Below are positions 1 to 8,569 of a DNA stretch of 16,236 bases, piece by piece. Source of the DNA: Hemicentrotus pulcherrimus (Eukaryota > Echinodermata > Echinoidea > Camarodonta > Strongylocentrotidae); contig BEXV01004902.1 of assembly GCA_003118195.1 (NCBI GenBank), positions 124,000 to 140,235 of the forward strand, in the 5' to 3' direction. Under the pieces are notes generated by a model, which did no database searches, was not told where the DNA came from, and was given only the letters and a program-made list of their open reading frames with translations. Every line of letters begins with the position of its first letter. Position 1 is the stretch's first letter. Made by a program: the position numbers and the translations under genes.

Positions 1-849
1 GAAAAAAGGGGAATATTCAAGAAAATACATAAGCGCCTTGGGGTCATGGCAGGTATTTGAGTTTCCCTTGACCCTATAGAAACCACTATGCCTCTCAAAG
101 CAGTCAATATAGCCATAGTATATATTTTTCATTGAACTAAAGAGATAAATTTCAGAACGCAGGAGACTGCCATCGTGAGCGGTTAGGCTGGAAATGGATG
201 GTGGCCTAGTGACAAAAAAAAAAGTTGTAGCTCAGAAAGTTTTGTAAGAAATCTGCAATTCAAGTAGGCCTACAGATCCAGATTATCCTTTTGTTTTGTT
301 TACCTTTATCATTATAATTTTTGCTTGTCAACCGTTGTTCTGACTTTACGGAATTTGGTATCTCCCCCTTTTTTGTGTTATACTTGATTTGCCCGTTACC
401 ATCCAATTATTCTCATACTGCCACGACTAACGGTGGTTAAGGCATGCAACAAGATGCATGTATGCAGATATATTTTACGTGTAAGATGATTATTTTCACA
501 AAATCTATACCTTTTTTCACAAGGTTAAACCAAGTCGAATCTCGGTATAATCTGTTTTGCCATGGGATGTTGTTGTTGCTTTTTGTTTGATTTTATGCCT
601 AAGATGTATTTCAAAAACTTGGTCTTTCGTTTTTAACTTTCTTCTGACTTTGATATTTTGAATATGCTATGTATTTTGATGACTATAACTAGTGTAAGAT
701 TGATAACCTTTATTGGAATATGCTACAAGTGTTTTTTGTACATACATGGAGATTTGTATTGCCCAAAGTTGGTGATTGAATATACATGTGTCTTGCCTCA
801 TAGGGCAGCATTACTTCCCAGTCTATTTTTGCTTCAAAAACATGCTTTT
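1..849. other. Intergenic DNA, no gene recognised
   Basis: AT-rich sequence with stops in all frames except short chance ORFs. The 118-codon open stretch at 658-1014 has low-complexity, Cys/Leu-rich content and no recognisable domain. Its second half lies in the duplicated non-coding block (matching 10480-10740), where the frame is not kept, so I do not call it a gene. A TAGGCCTA-type palindrome lies near 264, a word common in echinoderm DNA. Confidence 0.6.
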
Positions 850-1111
850 TATGACAATTTGAAATGTGTGCCCCTTTACAAAAGAAACATCCTGCTGTCC
901 ATGAAATACTTGCAGTATCTGCTTGTTAGCCTGTTAATGTTAAGCAAATTGAATTTCTCCTGTTGTAAATCTACCCGTATACTGTTTGGAATTTCTGCAC
1001 ATATATGTACATGACATGTATGTTTACAAGCTTAGAGCAGGTTTTTACCATGATGAAAATAAGTTATAATTAAGTATCAAAAGTAAAGGTAAAAAAACAG
1101 TTCTGGTTAAT

Positions 1112-1310
1112 GCAACTGCATTGTGAAAGAGACGTTGTTGAATCGATCAAAAAAGGTTGATCAGAAAAGATTGATAATCTAGCATATAAGTATTGGTGTG
1201 TACTGCAAGGTTCTGGAATCATCTAAATGATCAGAAATTTGGCCCAGTCTTGGTAAAGTTACAAGCACTGTACATAGTAAGATGTATATTGGACTATGCG
1301 ACACGTGCGC
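1112..1310 (+). repeat. Dispersed repeat, inverted copy at 8090-8268
   Basis: The stretch from GCATTGTGAAAGAGACG through ACATAGTAAGATGTATATTG matches the reverse complement of 8090-8268 closely. Shared landmarks are AAGGTTGATCA, CTAGCATATAAG, GCAAGGTTCTGGAATCATC and GTAAAGTTACAA. It falls in the part of duplication copy 1 that is missing from copy 2. No terminal repeats or coding potential were seen, so the repeat family is unknown. The short ORFs over it are chance readings of the repeat on each strand. Confidence 0.75.
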
Positions 1311-1650
1311 GATATCTCTCCTGTCCAGATGGATATAATAATATACCAAATATATCAATTAGTAGGAGGTTTCCAGGCAAAATTTGTATCATCACTTATT
1401 AGTCAAAACATATTCTTTCACATGATTGGAATTAAGCTTCAATTTCATTTTTTGAGAGGGTGGCGTTTCCAAAACTGGTCTTTACCTTTAGGACTAATTT
1501 TTTAAAAATTCATTAGACGCATTTGTGTACACCCACACATTTTCAGCTGATCCATATAATCATTTTATTATTGTTTTCAAAATTTCGAAGCCTGTATTTA
1601 TGTTTTTTGTCTGGAAGGTTGCTGACACTTACAAATAGTTATTGGTCATA

Positions 1651-1810
1651 CAGTGGAAACTCATTATAAAGAGCTCTGGTATAGCGAGGTATCTGATATA
1701 ACAAGGTAATTTTGCTGGTTCCAGCTCTTTAAATTCTTTTGTTTTTTTACCCTGATATAAAAAGTTAATTTTCACGGTCCCAAAGACGCGTTTATCATGA
1801 GTTTCCACTG
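1651..1810. mobile_element. Short TA-flanked MITE (Tc1/mariner- or pogo-like), copy 1
   Basis: A 160-bp element bounded by TA dinucleotides. Its imperfect terminal inverted repeats begin CAGTGGAAACTCATTATAAA on the left and, on the opposite strand, CAGTGGAAACTCATGATAAA on the right. TA target duplications with CAGT-type termini are usual for Tc1/mariner and pogo-like elements. It has no ORF, so it is non-autonomous. The same element is at the same place in duplication copy 2 (10877-11035), so it inserted before the duplication. Confidence 0.8.
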
Positions 1811-2421
1811 TATTTAGTTCTTTATTTCATGTGAAATATGTAGTATCAAATAGCACTGAATAACTTGAATATTTGCCATTCAGAGTTGTGTACATGAACT
1901 TCTGTCAATGGATTATTATTGAAAGATTCATGAAAGCCTGCATGCTTTAATAATCGTTCGTTATGTTCTTTTTATATTTTTATATTATTTCTTTTGATAA
2001 CCAACTTATTTGCAGAAATTTTGCACACATAGACTGTCGTCATCTGGAATATTTACTTCAAGTAAATTTAAGTATTGATAGTACCTGCATACAGATACAA
2101 ACATAGATTTTCTGGTTTTCAACCATGTAAAGTAGTGCATGTTTATCCGATTATGCAAATGAAAGCATTTATAGTATTACTTAAAAATGTATTTAATGGA
2201 AAGGAATATCTATTCTTGTATCTTCCTTCAGACGTTCTTGATTTTATTGATTTTATTTACTAACAGCAGAACAGTAAAACCTTTCATACAATGTGTTTAC
2301 ATACCAAAATAAAAACTATTAGTTGGTAAAAAGGGCCAGATAGTAGCATACATGTACATTGTATGTGTCGAGCCTAACCCAGCCAAAACACAATACCTTA
2401 TTCTTATACAAAGGAGTTAAA

Positions 2422-3174
2422 GGGATAGTTGAGTTCTGTTTTCAGACCGCAAATGCCTTCGAAGCACATGGTTATCACTATGAACATGACAAAGAAAGCG
2501 GACAAAATATACAGTTCCTCAGGTAGACAAAGGAACATCCCTTCACTGCTATGTAAAAATGTGTAGAACAGGTGAATATGCATGTGACACCTGTTCTACA
2601 TATTTTTTACATAATAGCAGTGAAGTGATGTTCCTTTGTCTATCTGAGGAACTGTATATTTTGTCCGCTTTCTTCGTCGGTCATGTTCATAGTGTATTGC
2701 TCTTATTCTTATTTATGACATATATAGTGCCCTTTTAGAACCTAAAATTGCAATGAATGTGATCTTAGACCCCAAAATGTGTGAAATTTAGCCAATGGGG
2801 TCATACCAATTCAGCTCCACTTTCAAAAAAACATTGTGGGCGTTAATCAATTTTTAATTAAAAATTACAATACATGAGCCGGCTAATTGTGGGTAATATA
2901 AGCAACATGAAAAAGCCAACATTGGCATTGGCTGAAATACGATGTAAAAGGCGTTATTTTTTTTTTTTTTTCAACAGTTTTTTCAATTTTTATATTTGTA
3001 GTGGTACACAAGGATTAGAAATCATTATATTTCAGCTGTCTCTGAACCGATTTTGATCAAACAAAGATGATTTTGTCATTTGAATATTATGTTCTTTCAA
3101 ATTTGACACTCAGTTTTTCATTATCTCACAAAAAATATTGTGTAGCGCCCTCTGCAACAGAACTCAACTATCCC
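2422..3174. mobile_element. Non-autonomous DNA transposon, 753 bp, 19-bp perfect TIRs
   Basis: The left end GGGATAGTTGAGTTCTGTT (2422-2440) is the exact reverse complement of the right end at 3156-3174. Both ends are flanked by TTAAA (2417-2421 and 3175-3179). Duplication copy 2 has the matching unoccupied site near 11603-11612 (a TTAA followed by A-rich DNA), which shows this is an insertion. TTAA targeting suggests Kolobok or piggyBac relatives, but the extra A and the GGG terminus leave the superfamily open. There is no transposase ORF. The interior holds a long palindrome (2478-2692), a poly-T run near 2960 and a subterminal TAGCGCCCTCTG word. The 60-codon ORF at 2874 is a chance reading. 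Confidence 0.88.
2478..2692. repeat. Long near-perfect palindrome (about 97-105 bp arms)
   Basis: The left arm 2478-2574 and right arm 2588-2692 are reverse complements with few mismatches, separated by about 13 nt. Paired landmarks are GAACATGAC with GTCATGTTC, GCGGACAAAATATACAGT with ACTGTATATTTTGTCCGC, and TAGAACAGGTG with CACCTGTTCTA. It lies inside the TTAA-flanked element. A transcript across it would form a long hairpin that could feed small-RNA pathways; that is inference. It may instead be a foldback core of the transposon. Confidence 0.9.
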
Positions 3175-3473
3175 TTAAAAAAACTTAACAAATGAATTAT
3201 AATGTATATACTATTACAAATGATATGGGTTTTCCAGGAATTTATCTTAACAAACAATAATTTACATACCAAAAGTAGCACAGTCGCCTAGACTTTAGAA
3301 GAAAAAAAAAATCTACATTTTGGCAACTTCTGGATACCTCCATGTGACATATAATAAATAGTCGCTTCATTTCTCTTTGAAATGTTAGTTTTCCTCTTTT
3401 TATGGAGATACTCGGTATTCATTCTCATGGGCCTTCTAAATCACAGTTCAAAGATCAACATACAAAAAAGCAG

Positions 3474-3645
3474 AAGAGTGAGTTGACTGTACACATAAAA
3501 CTCTTTATCATTTTATAATGAGTTAATGCCTTTCTTGCGCCAAACACAAGTAAATGTGTTATTGCCTGAGTGGGAGATTATGAGAGGAACCAATATGAAA
3601 ATGTAAGTGAACTGACAAGCAGAGACAAAAGAATAGATAAAAAGA
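3474..3645 (+). promoter_or_regulatory. Candidate promoter / 5' non-coding exon of FEM1-like gene 1
   Basis: Within the duplicated upstream DNA, 3547-3638 is identical over 92 bp to 12163-12254, while flanking sequence shows frequent differences. Just upstream both copies keep GCGCCAAA (3537-3544), the complement of TTTGGCGC, which fits the E2F consensus TTTSSCGC. An ATAAAA stretch lies near 3495. The identical block contains GTAAGT at 3603-3608, a consensus 5' splice donor. That would suit a first exon spliced to the acceptor at 6086. A caveat is that the block has ATGs just before the donor. Joined to gene 1 they stay in frame, but joined to gene 2 they would make an overlapping upstream ORF. 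The exact transcription start and splice use are not shown by sequence. Confidence 0.4.
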
Positions 3646-4249
3646 GGATGTCTACCCTGATAATTTATTAATTTGGTTATAATAGAAGTAAACAAATTAG
3701 AGCAGTTTAGGTCGATGAAATCTTGAGCAAAATCCAATGAAAATAATTACTTTAAAATTCACAAAGTTTTCGCGGAGATGCACAAATTTAGAACACTGTA
3801 ACATATATCTGTTGAGGTTCTCTACAATTTGCTATGTGCAGGTACACATTTCATAAACCTTCATTTTTTCAGTTATCGATTATGGAATAGATTTATGTTT
3901 GATCGGGTCGTATAGAAAAATGTGTGCAATAGCAATAATTATATTAAGGGTTCATGACTCCATGTTCGATTTTAAAAATTCTTTAGGGAAATTCAGAATT
4001 TTCTAATTTTTTTCTATAATAGTACAGAGCAAGTAGTAGGAAACCTCCCAAGATATGTCACAGATTTGCCAATTTGTGTTTCATTGCAACTTGATATCAG
4101 GGTGAGCATCGTCTTTAAGAGTTTTATTTTAAGGGTGTGTGAGAGAGAGAGATATAAAGAATGACGGGAGGGGGTTGAAGCAGTTAGAATCAACAAAAAA
4201 ACCTTTTACTTATCAACTTTTCCAGGTCAAGTACATGGTACCGTCTACT

Positions 4250-4462
4250 GGACTATTTTGTAGTCTTAACTCTTTAAATCTTATGTTAGATTTTTAGTTG
4301 GTTTAAATCTGATTGATCCAATCACTTTGATAGACCTTTTGCCTTTGTTTTGTCCCCCCACATTTTGATACTTCTGTTCTGCTGTGTCATTTGTTGGAAT
4401 TTACTTTGTATTGTGTATATTGTGATTTTGATCAAATGTGCAAATAAATTGAATTGAATTGA
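4250..4462 (+). mobile_element. 3' end of a CR1/L2-like LINE
   Basis: The sequence ends with a TATTGTGTATATTGTGATTT-type stretch, then AAATAAATTGAATTGAATTG. An AAATAAA followed by short GAATT-type tandem repeats is a typical tail of CR1/L2-superfamily LINEs. No coding part is recognisable upstream, as expected for a 5'-truncated copy. The left edge is uncertain. The copy lies at or after the end of the duplicated block and before the foldback. Confidence 0.55.
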
Positions 4463-4765
4463 TCTCTGGACCTTCGTCTGCATTAACTGTACATATGACA
4501 GTTGTAGGGCTTACATGTATATTCCCATACATTGAGTATGGAAAAATTGACTTCAAAACTTTGATGTGCTTCCAAGTGCTTTAATTTATTTTCCTTGTGC
4601 TTTGGATTTATTTTCCTTCAGCATAATAACTTGGGTGAGCCATTATTTTGTGGATATTTTGACAATTATTACCTATTAGGCCTAGATGTACATTGCTGCT
4701 TAAAAGTATCGGCTTGCATGGTGATGTACATGTAGATATACAGTAGGCTTGCGGTTGCACCATGT

Positions 4766-5029
4766 GAGAGAGAGAGGGAGGATTGGGGAGTACTGAAAAG
4801 GACTCTCGATAATCTTTCTTTCTTGAGTTTGTGTAGTCCTGTATAGGACTGTTGGTTATCTTTCTTAGCTTATAGTTTTATAACTATAGCGCCGGTTGGA
4901 GAGGACAGGTGGCAGGAGTGGCCCAACGTTTCGAACAGGTTGACTATCCATCATCAGGACTACACACACTCGAGAAAGAAAGATTATCGAGAGTCCTTGT
5001 CAGAACCCCCCAATCCTCCCTCTCTCAAT
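4766..5029. repeat. Foldback element with about 73-bp arms
   Basis: 4766-4841 and 4955-5029 are reverse complements with few mismatches. Both arms contain the GAGAGAGGGAGGATTGG word, the GACTCTCGATAATCTTTCTT word and the GTAGTCCTG word, or their complements. The roughly 113-nt middle carries a hammerhead-like core. Arms forming an extended stem I around such a core are what one expects from Penelope-like or retrozyme-type repeats. The two short overlapping ORFs at 4909-5182 are readings through this element and are not genes. Confidence 0.85.
4841..4975 (-). ncRNA. Hammerhead-ribozyme-like motif (type I layout), probably decayed
   Basis: Reading the minus strand, the core CTGATGA occurs at 4957-4951. 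A possible stem II follows (GGATAG at 4949-4944 pairing with CTGTTC at 4938-4933, loop TCAAC), then GAAAC at 4932-4928. GTTGG next can pair with CCAAC at 4855-4851 as stem III, followed by A and GTC (4849-4847), a canonical cleavage triplet. The flanking foldback arms would form a long stem I. Type I hammerheads are known in Penelope-like retroelements and animal retrozymes. Defects are one extra U between CTGATGA and stem II, a bulged A in stem III, and about seven unpaired bases beside the cleavage site, so activity is doubtful. The long stem III insert contains its own TATAGTT/AACTATA hairpin. No GIY-YIG or Penelope reverse-transcriptase ORF is nearby. Confidence 0.5.
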
Positions 5030-5665
5030 ATTTTAGTATTGTATTTTGTAGAGCTTCCCATAAATTTGCTAAGTCTTGCCGTCGTCCGACATACATGTAC
5101 ATGTATAGGCTTCTGCACAAAGCTTGTTCTTTTGCAAAACAAAAATGTAGCTGTCATTTTAAATGATTTAAATTTCTTCTGAAGATCAATTATCAAAAAA
5201 AAAAAAAAAAATTTTTTAAATTGATTTGAAAGTAATAACTGTCTTTCCATTGCATCAATAGTGTAGCATTTTTATCCTAACTCCTGTACCTGGGTGTACT
5301 CGAAAGTCTCAATTTTTAATGCGGGGAAATTTTGTGTTACGGAACTGGTCTCTGCCGGAAATGTTAAAGTCAAACCTGGGATCTACCAAAACCTGTAATG
5401 AATCGAGCCTTTATTCAAGTGCTTCCAGACAGTTTCTTCCATGTGTTGAGTACTGCAGTTTCACAAAGTCTGACTTCTATCAGATGGCCCTGTAGGTTAT
5501 AACTGGAATTGGCATGTATACTCATCATAATTTAATGTGATCGATTATGGAAGAGGGATTATTTCAAATGTTGAAGTCCATACTTTTATCATACAAAAAG
5601 GATTAGTCCCTCATGTGTTGCAATAAGAAATATCAAGGTTTCATTTTCCATCTCTGTTTCCTCAA
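5030..5665. other. Intergenic DNA with a poly-A tract, no gene recognised
   Basis: Holds an A-run followed by a T-run near 5194-5218 and ACATGTACATGTA near 5092. No protein domain is seen in any frame. The minus-strand ORF over 4984-5250 reads the foldback and the poly-A as lysine/phenylalanine-rich junk. The final part before 5665 resembles the pyrimidine-rich acceptor region in front of gene 1. Confidence 0.55.
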
Positions 5666-5843
5666 ATACTTGGAGATATTGGTCTAAGATCCTTACAATC
5701 ACTCTAATGACATGAGAATCAGAGAGTGGTTTACAAGAATTAGGAGATCCTCCTACTCAGGAGGAGAAGATCAACCAGTGGATCGAAGATGGTGTTGATA
5801 CAGTGTCTCTCATTGATCAAGGAGATAAAAGAGATGTAGATTA
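5666..5843 (+). pseudogene. Pseudo-exon: duplicated 5' end of FEM1-like gene 1
   Basis: This stretch matches the start of gene 1 (6087-6263), including the untranslated leader, the ATG (5707-5709 against 6127-6129) and about 45 codons. Shared peptides include ESxxQELGDP, KINQW and DGVD, and the LIDQGD run is identical. It is broken three ways. The acceptor CTCAG before gene 1 is CTCAA here, codon 3 is TGA (5713-5715), and homology stops at a TAA (5842-5844). It lies 420 bp upstream of its counterpart, so it is a local tandem duplication or the stump of another array member. It might still be carried in an intron of gene 1. Confidence 0.85.
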
Positions 5844-6071
5844 ACTAAAATAATGTTAATTTCTGTTTTTCTCTGTTGGGGCACTACTAAAAATATATCA
5901 TAGACAGCTGATTAACATTTGATGAGATAACCATCTGTCAGTGACCTTGCAGGGACGTCTAATCCCCCTGGCCAAACTAGTGCATGTACATGTAGTTAAA
6001 AATAGAGTTCTTTCTGAATCATAGAGTTTGTAGCCCTTCGTAGTAAACCTGAGACTTCAATTCAATATTTG

Positions 6072-6126
6072 TTTATATTTCCTCAGATTCTTGAGGCCTT
6101 GGTCTGAAGATCATACGATCACCCCA
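6072..6126 (+). promoter_or_regulatory. 3' splice acceptor and 5' UTR of FEM1-like gene 1
   Basis: The TTTATATTTCCTCAG run ending at 6086 is a pyrimidine-rich acceptor. The 40 nt after it lead to the ATG at 6127. Gene 2 has the same layout (acceptor ending at 13530, 35 nt, ATG). The leaders differ in length by a non-multiple of three, so an upstream coding exon in a shared phase is unlikely. That supports the leader being untranslated and 6127 being the start. Confidence 0.65.
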
Positions 6127-7887
6127 ATGGCATCACAATCAGAGAGCAGTCGTCAGGAATTAGGGGATTCCCCTTGTCACAAGGATAAGATCAATCAGTG
6201 GTTCAAAGATGGTGTTGATTTGGCGTATCTCATTGATCAAGGAGATATAAGAGATGTGGATGATGTGAAACAATACCTGGCTTGTTCAGGCGAGTCTGCT
6301 GGCTCGGACAGAAATAATGGTGCGGGACTAACACCTTTGATGATATCCTGCAGAAATAGACAGAAGGATATTATCAACTTCTTGTTGGAAGCTGGAGCTG
6401 ACCCAAACCTGACATGCACAGTCCATGGTAATTCTGCACTTCATTATGCCTGCCAAGGGGAGAAAAATGGAACAATGGAATGTAGAGAGAAACCAAACTA
6501 TCCGAAAGAAAAGGTTGTTGACATCATTAAGATTGTTGAAGTCCTTATCCATCATGGGGCTGAACTGCAAGTGAATAAAGATGGATTGAGTCCAGCCTGT
6601 GTGGCAGCCTTGAACAGTTTCAAAGATGTGGTGACATTTTTTGCATCAAGCAGTGTTGTCACAATGCAGACCGCAGACAAGGTGAAGGCATATGAACTCC
6701 TTGGAGTTTCACAGGCAGTCTTTGATAAGCACCATGCCATTGATGCCTGTGAATCATTTCACCTTGCTGCATCTTTGCATTCTTCAGAGGATAGTGCAGT
6801 TACACCTTGCCATGTCAACTCTGACCTTGATGCATGGTTTATTGAAATGATGAACAAGAAGAATGCAAGTGAAAGTGAAGAGTTTGAGGTCAAGGCGAAA
6901 GCTTTCATCATTGGTCTCCAGTGTCTACCTGCCAATATCAAAGTTGAATACGATTTTTGGAATTCTTTGGCAGGTTGTGCTGAAAATGCATTGTTCGCTG
7001 GTAAAGATACTGAAAATGGATATAACATGCTTGTGGCACTGATAAAGGAGGAAATGATGGAGGAAAACCTGCTTGGTACAGTAATGGAGATGATAGATGA
7101 TGCTACATGTACATGAACAACAACGCTTAACAAAGAGTCTCCAGAATCACTGAGGTTTATTCCTAAGCTATTAGAGATATACGCTGCTGCTTTCAGAATC
7201 AGTAACATCCAGTCCACAGGAAAGCTAGGCAAGATCCTTGAACATATGGGACACCTTATATTCAACCTCACATATTACCTATCTGAATCTAAATACCTAG
7301 TAAACAGCCTTCCATTTGTTGGCAGCATTGTTAATTGCATAAACAAGATGGTTGCAGAACAAACAAGCCAGTGTCCAGATCAACAGAAATCAATCACTGC
7401 AATCTTCTATGATCATATGGCTGATGCCATGTGGGAAGATGTGTACAGCTGGCAAAGCAAGAGAGCAAGAAATAGATTGAAATTCACCATTTGTAGACTC
7501 CTCCACTACAATGGCCTCAACCCAGAATTGGACAAATCTCTGTTCAAAACTCTTCTTGAAGTTGTACCTGTTGCCCGAGATATGGACTTCATTCTTTCAG
7601 TTTCTCGAGTTTTAATACGGTATGGTTGTTCAACTGATGATGCTTCCCTTGAGGATATTGACGAGGATGTCGACGAGGATGACAAAGAGGATGACAAAGA
7701 GTTGTCAGAGTTATTGAAACCTACCACACCAACTGCTCTTGAGGAACTAGCTGCAAGAGCAATACTCCACAACAACATACCCTACAGAGAGAATCTTCCT
7801 AATATCCTGTGTGAGAAAATAGAGGGGGAAAAGCTGTGCCCAGATCTTTCTGAATTGGATTCCTCAACTGATTCTGATGCAGACTGA
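6127..7887 (+). CDS. FEM1-like ankyrin/VHL-box protein, gene 1, interrupted by one in-frame TGA
   Basis: Likely a CUL2-ligase substrate receptor of the FEM1 type, or its recent pseudogene. The frame is open from the ATG at 6127 to the stop at 7885-7887 except for TGA at 7114-7116, giving a 329-aa product or about 585 residues if the stop is bypassed. An upstream TTG at 6091 is not a credible start. Ankyrin repeats lie at about residues 66-98, 100-150 (with a roughly 20-residue insert) and 151-174. Then comes the FEM1-typical ELLG segment (190-193) and a helical middle. After the TGA there are a C-terminal ankyrin-like pair (about codons 471-505), an Asp/Glu-rich linker (about 507-528), a VHL-box (BC-box LEELAARAI, CUL2-box-like LPNILCEKI; about 536-565) and a short acidic tail. 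Family fit is good. Whether the locus makes full-length protein is unknown. An isolated C-terminal product from the ATG at 7246 is possible but unsupported. No AATAAA is seen close downstream. Confidence 0.8.
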
Positions 7888-8089
7888 TAACATGATTTTT
7901 CCTTTCAAATTGAAAGAGAAGGTTGAGTTCTGGGAAGAGGTGAAAAATAATTCGTGAACTTTATCATTTGTTATAATGCAAGTGTAGAAGAACATCAGAT
8001 AAGACATGTTCCCTGAAAAGCATGGCTCTTGAAATGCCTTCATATTCTAAATATGTCATGTTTATCGTAAAACTCGGGGGGGATGTTTT
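7888..8089. other. 3' flank of gene 1
   Basis: AT-rich, no ORF of note and no canonical AATAAA; the nearest is AAATAAT near 7945. It probably includes the 3' UTR of gene 1 if transcribed. Confidence 0.5.
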
Positions 8090-8268
8090 TTTCGCCACGT
8101 GTTCGTGTAGTCCCATATACATCTTTCTGTGTACAGTGTTTGTAACTTTACCAAATTTCTTATCATTTTGATGATTCCAGAACCTTGCAATACACACAAA
8201 TTCTTATATGCTAGGTGATCAACCTTTTCTGGTCGATTCCACACCGTTTCTTTCACAATGCAATCGCA
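8090..8268 (-). repeat. Dispersed repeat, inverted relative to 1112-1310
   Basis: Its reverse complement matches 1112-1310 through CATTGTGAAAGAAACG, AAGGTTGATCA, GCAAGGTTCTGGAATCATC and GTAAAGTTACAA. It sits between gene 1 and the third paralogue fragment. The two minus-strand ORFs here are readings of the repeat. The bases from 8269 to 8570 hold nothing I recognise. Confidence 0.75.
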
Positions 8269-8569
8269 TGACCACTACTCAACTTCATCTTTAAAGGTAC
8301 TTTTTGAGTTCTGGATAAAAATTTTTATCTCAAGAGAAATTGGCTATGTATAGTAGGTAATGTTTTTTGATCAGCAAGATGAGAATGAAAATCTTAATAA
8401 TCGAAGAGCCATAAATGTACAAAAGCACAAACATGCCCAAGATGAAAGATCGTATTTGTAGACTTTTGACCATCAAGCATGACAACATAAATGTATTTTA
8501 TACACTGTATACTTGTATTAATTCTCATGTTAGTAAAGTTGTCAGTCTTATTGAAATTATTTTTCCCAA

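Larger units (their letters stand above)
850..4200. repeat. Segmental duplication, copy 1 (upstream of FEM1-like gene 1)
   Basis: This stretch aligns in order and orientation with about 10478-13130. Matching anchors include 851-1100 with 10480-10740, 1525-2415 with 10755-11600, 3180-3860 with 11600-12440 (interrupted), and 3870-4160 with 12640-13110 (interrupted). Copy 1 has extra DNA at about 1085-1525 and the transposon at 2422-3174; copy 2 has three short insertions of its own. Each copy lies upstream of a FEM1-like gene, so gene and upstream region were duplicated together. Identity looks roughly 85-90% by eye, with one perfectly conserved block. The left boundary near 850 coincides with the end of a LINE fragment in copy 2, so the true edge may be further left. 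Confidence 0.85.

Noticed and set aside
658..1014. A 118-aa plus-strand protein
   Set aside because: Its second half overlaps duplicated non-coding DNA whose other copy does not keep the frame; no domain.
4909..5250. Small proteins on both strands
   Set aside because: All are readings through the foldback and the poly-A tract, with no domain.
6091..6126. Gene 1 starting upstream at TTG 6091
   Set aside because: TTG is not a credible start in an animal gene; the ATG at 6127 is matched by the pseudo-exon ATG and by the gene 2 layout.
7114..7116. TGA of gene 1 as selenocysteine
   Set aside because: Neither paralogue has Cys or TGA at this place, the site lies in a gene-specific insertion, and no SECIS-like element was seen after the gene.
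7109..7134. A mini-intron (GT...AG) removing the gene 1 stop
   Set aside because: Only about 26 nt long with no pyrimidine tract, far below usual animal intron length.
7246..7887. A separate 213-aa gene
   Set aside because: It is in the same frame as the upstream part, the frame is open from 7117, and the family alignment runs straight through.
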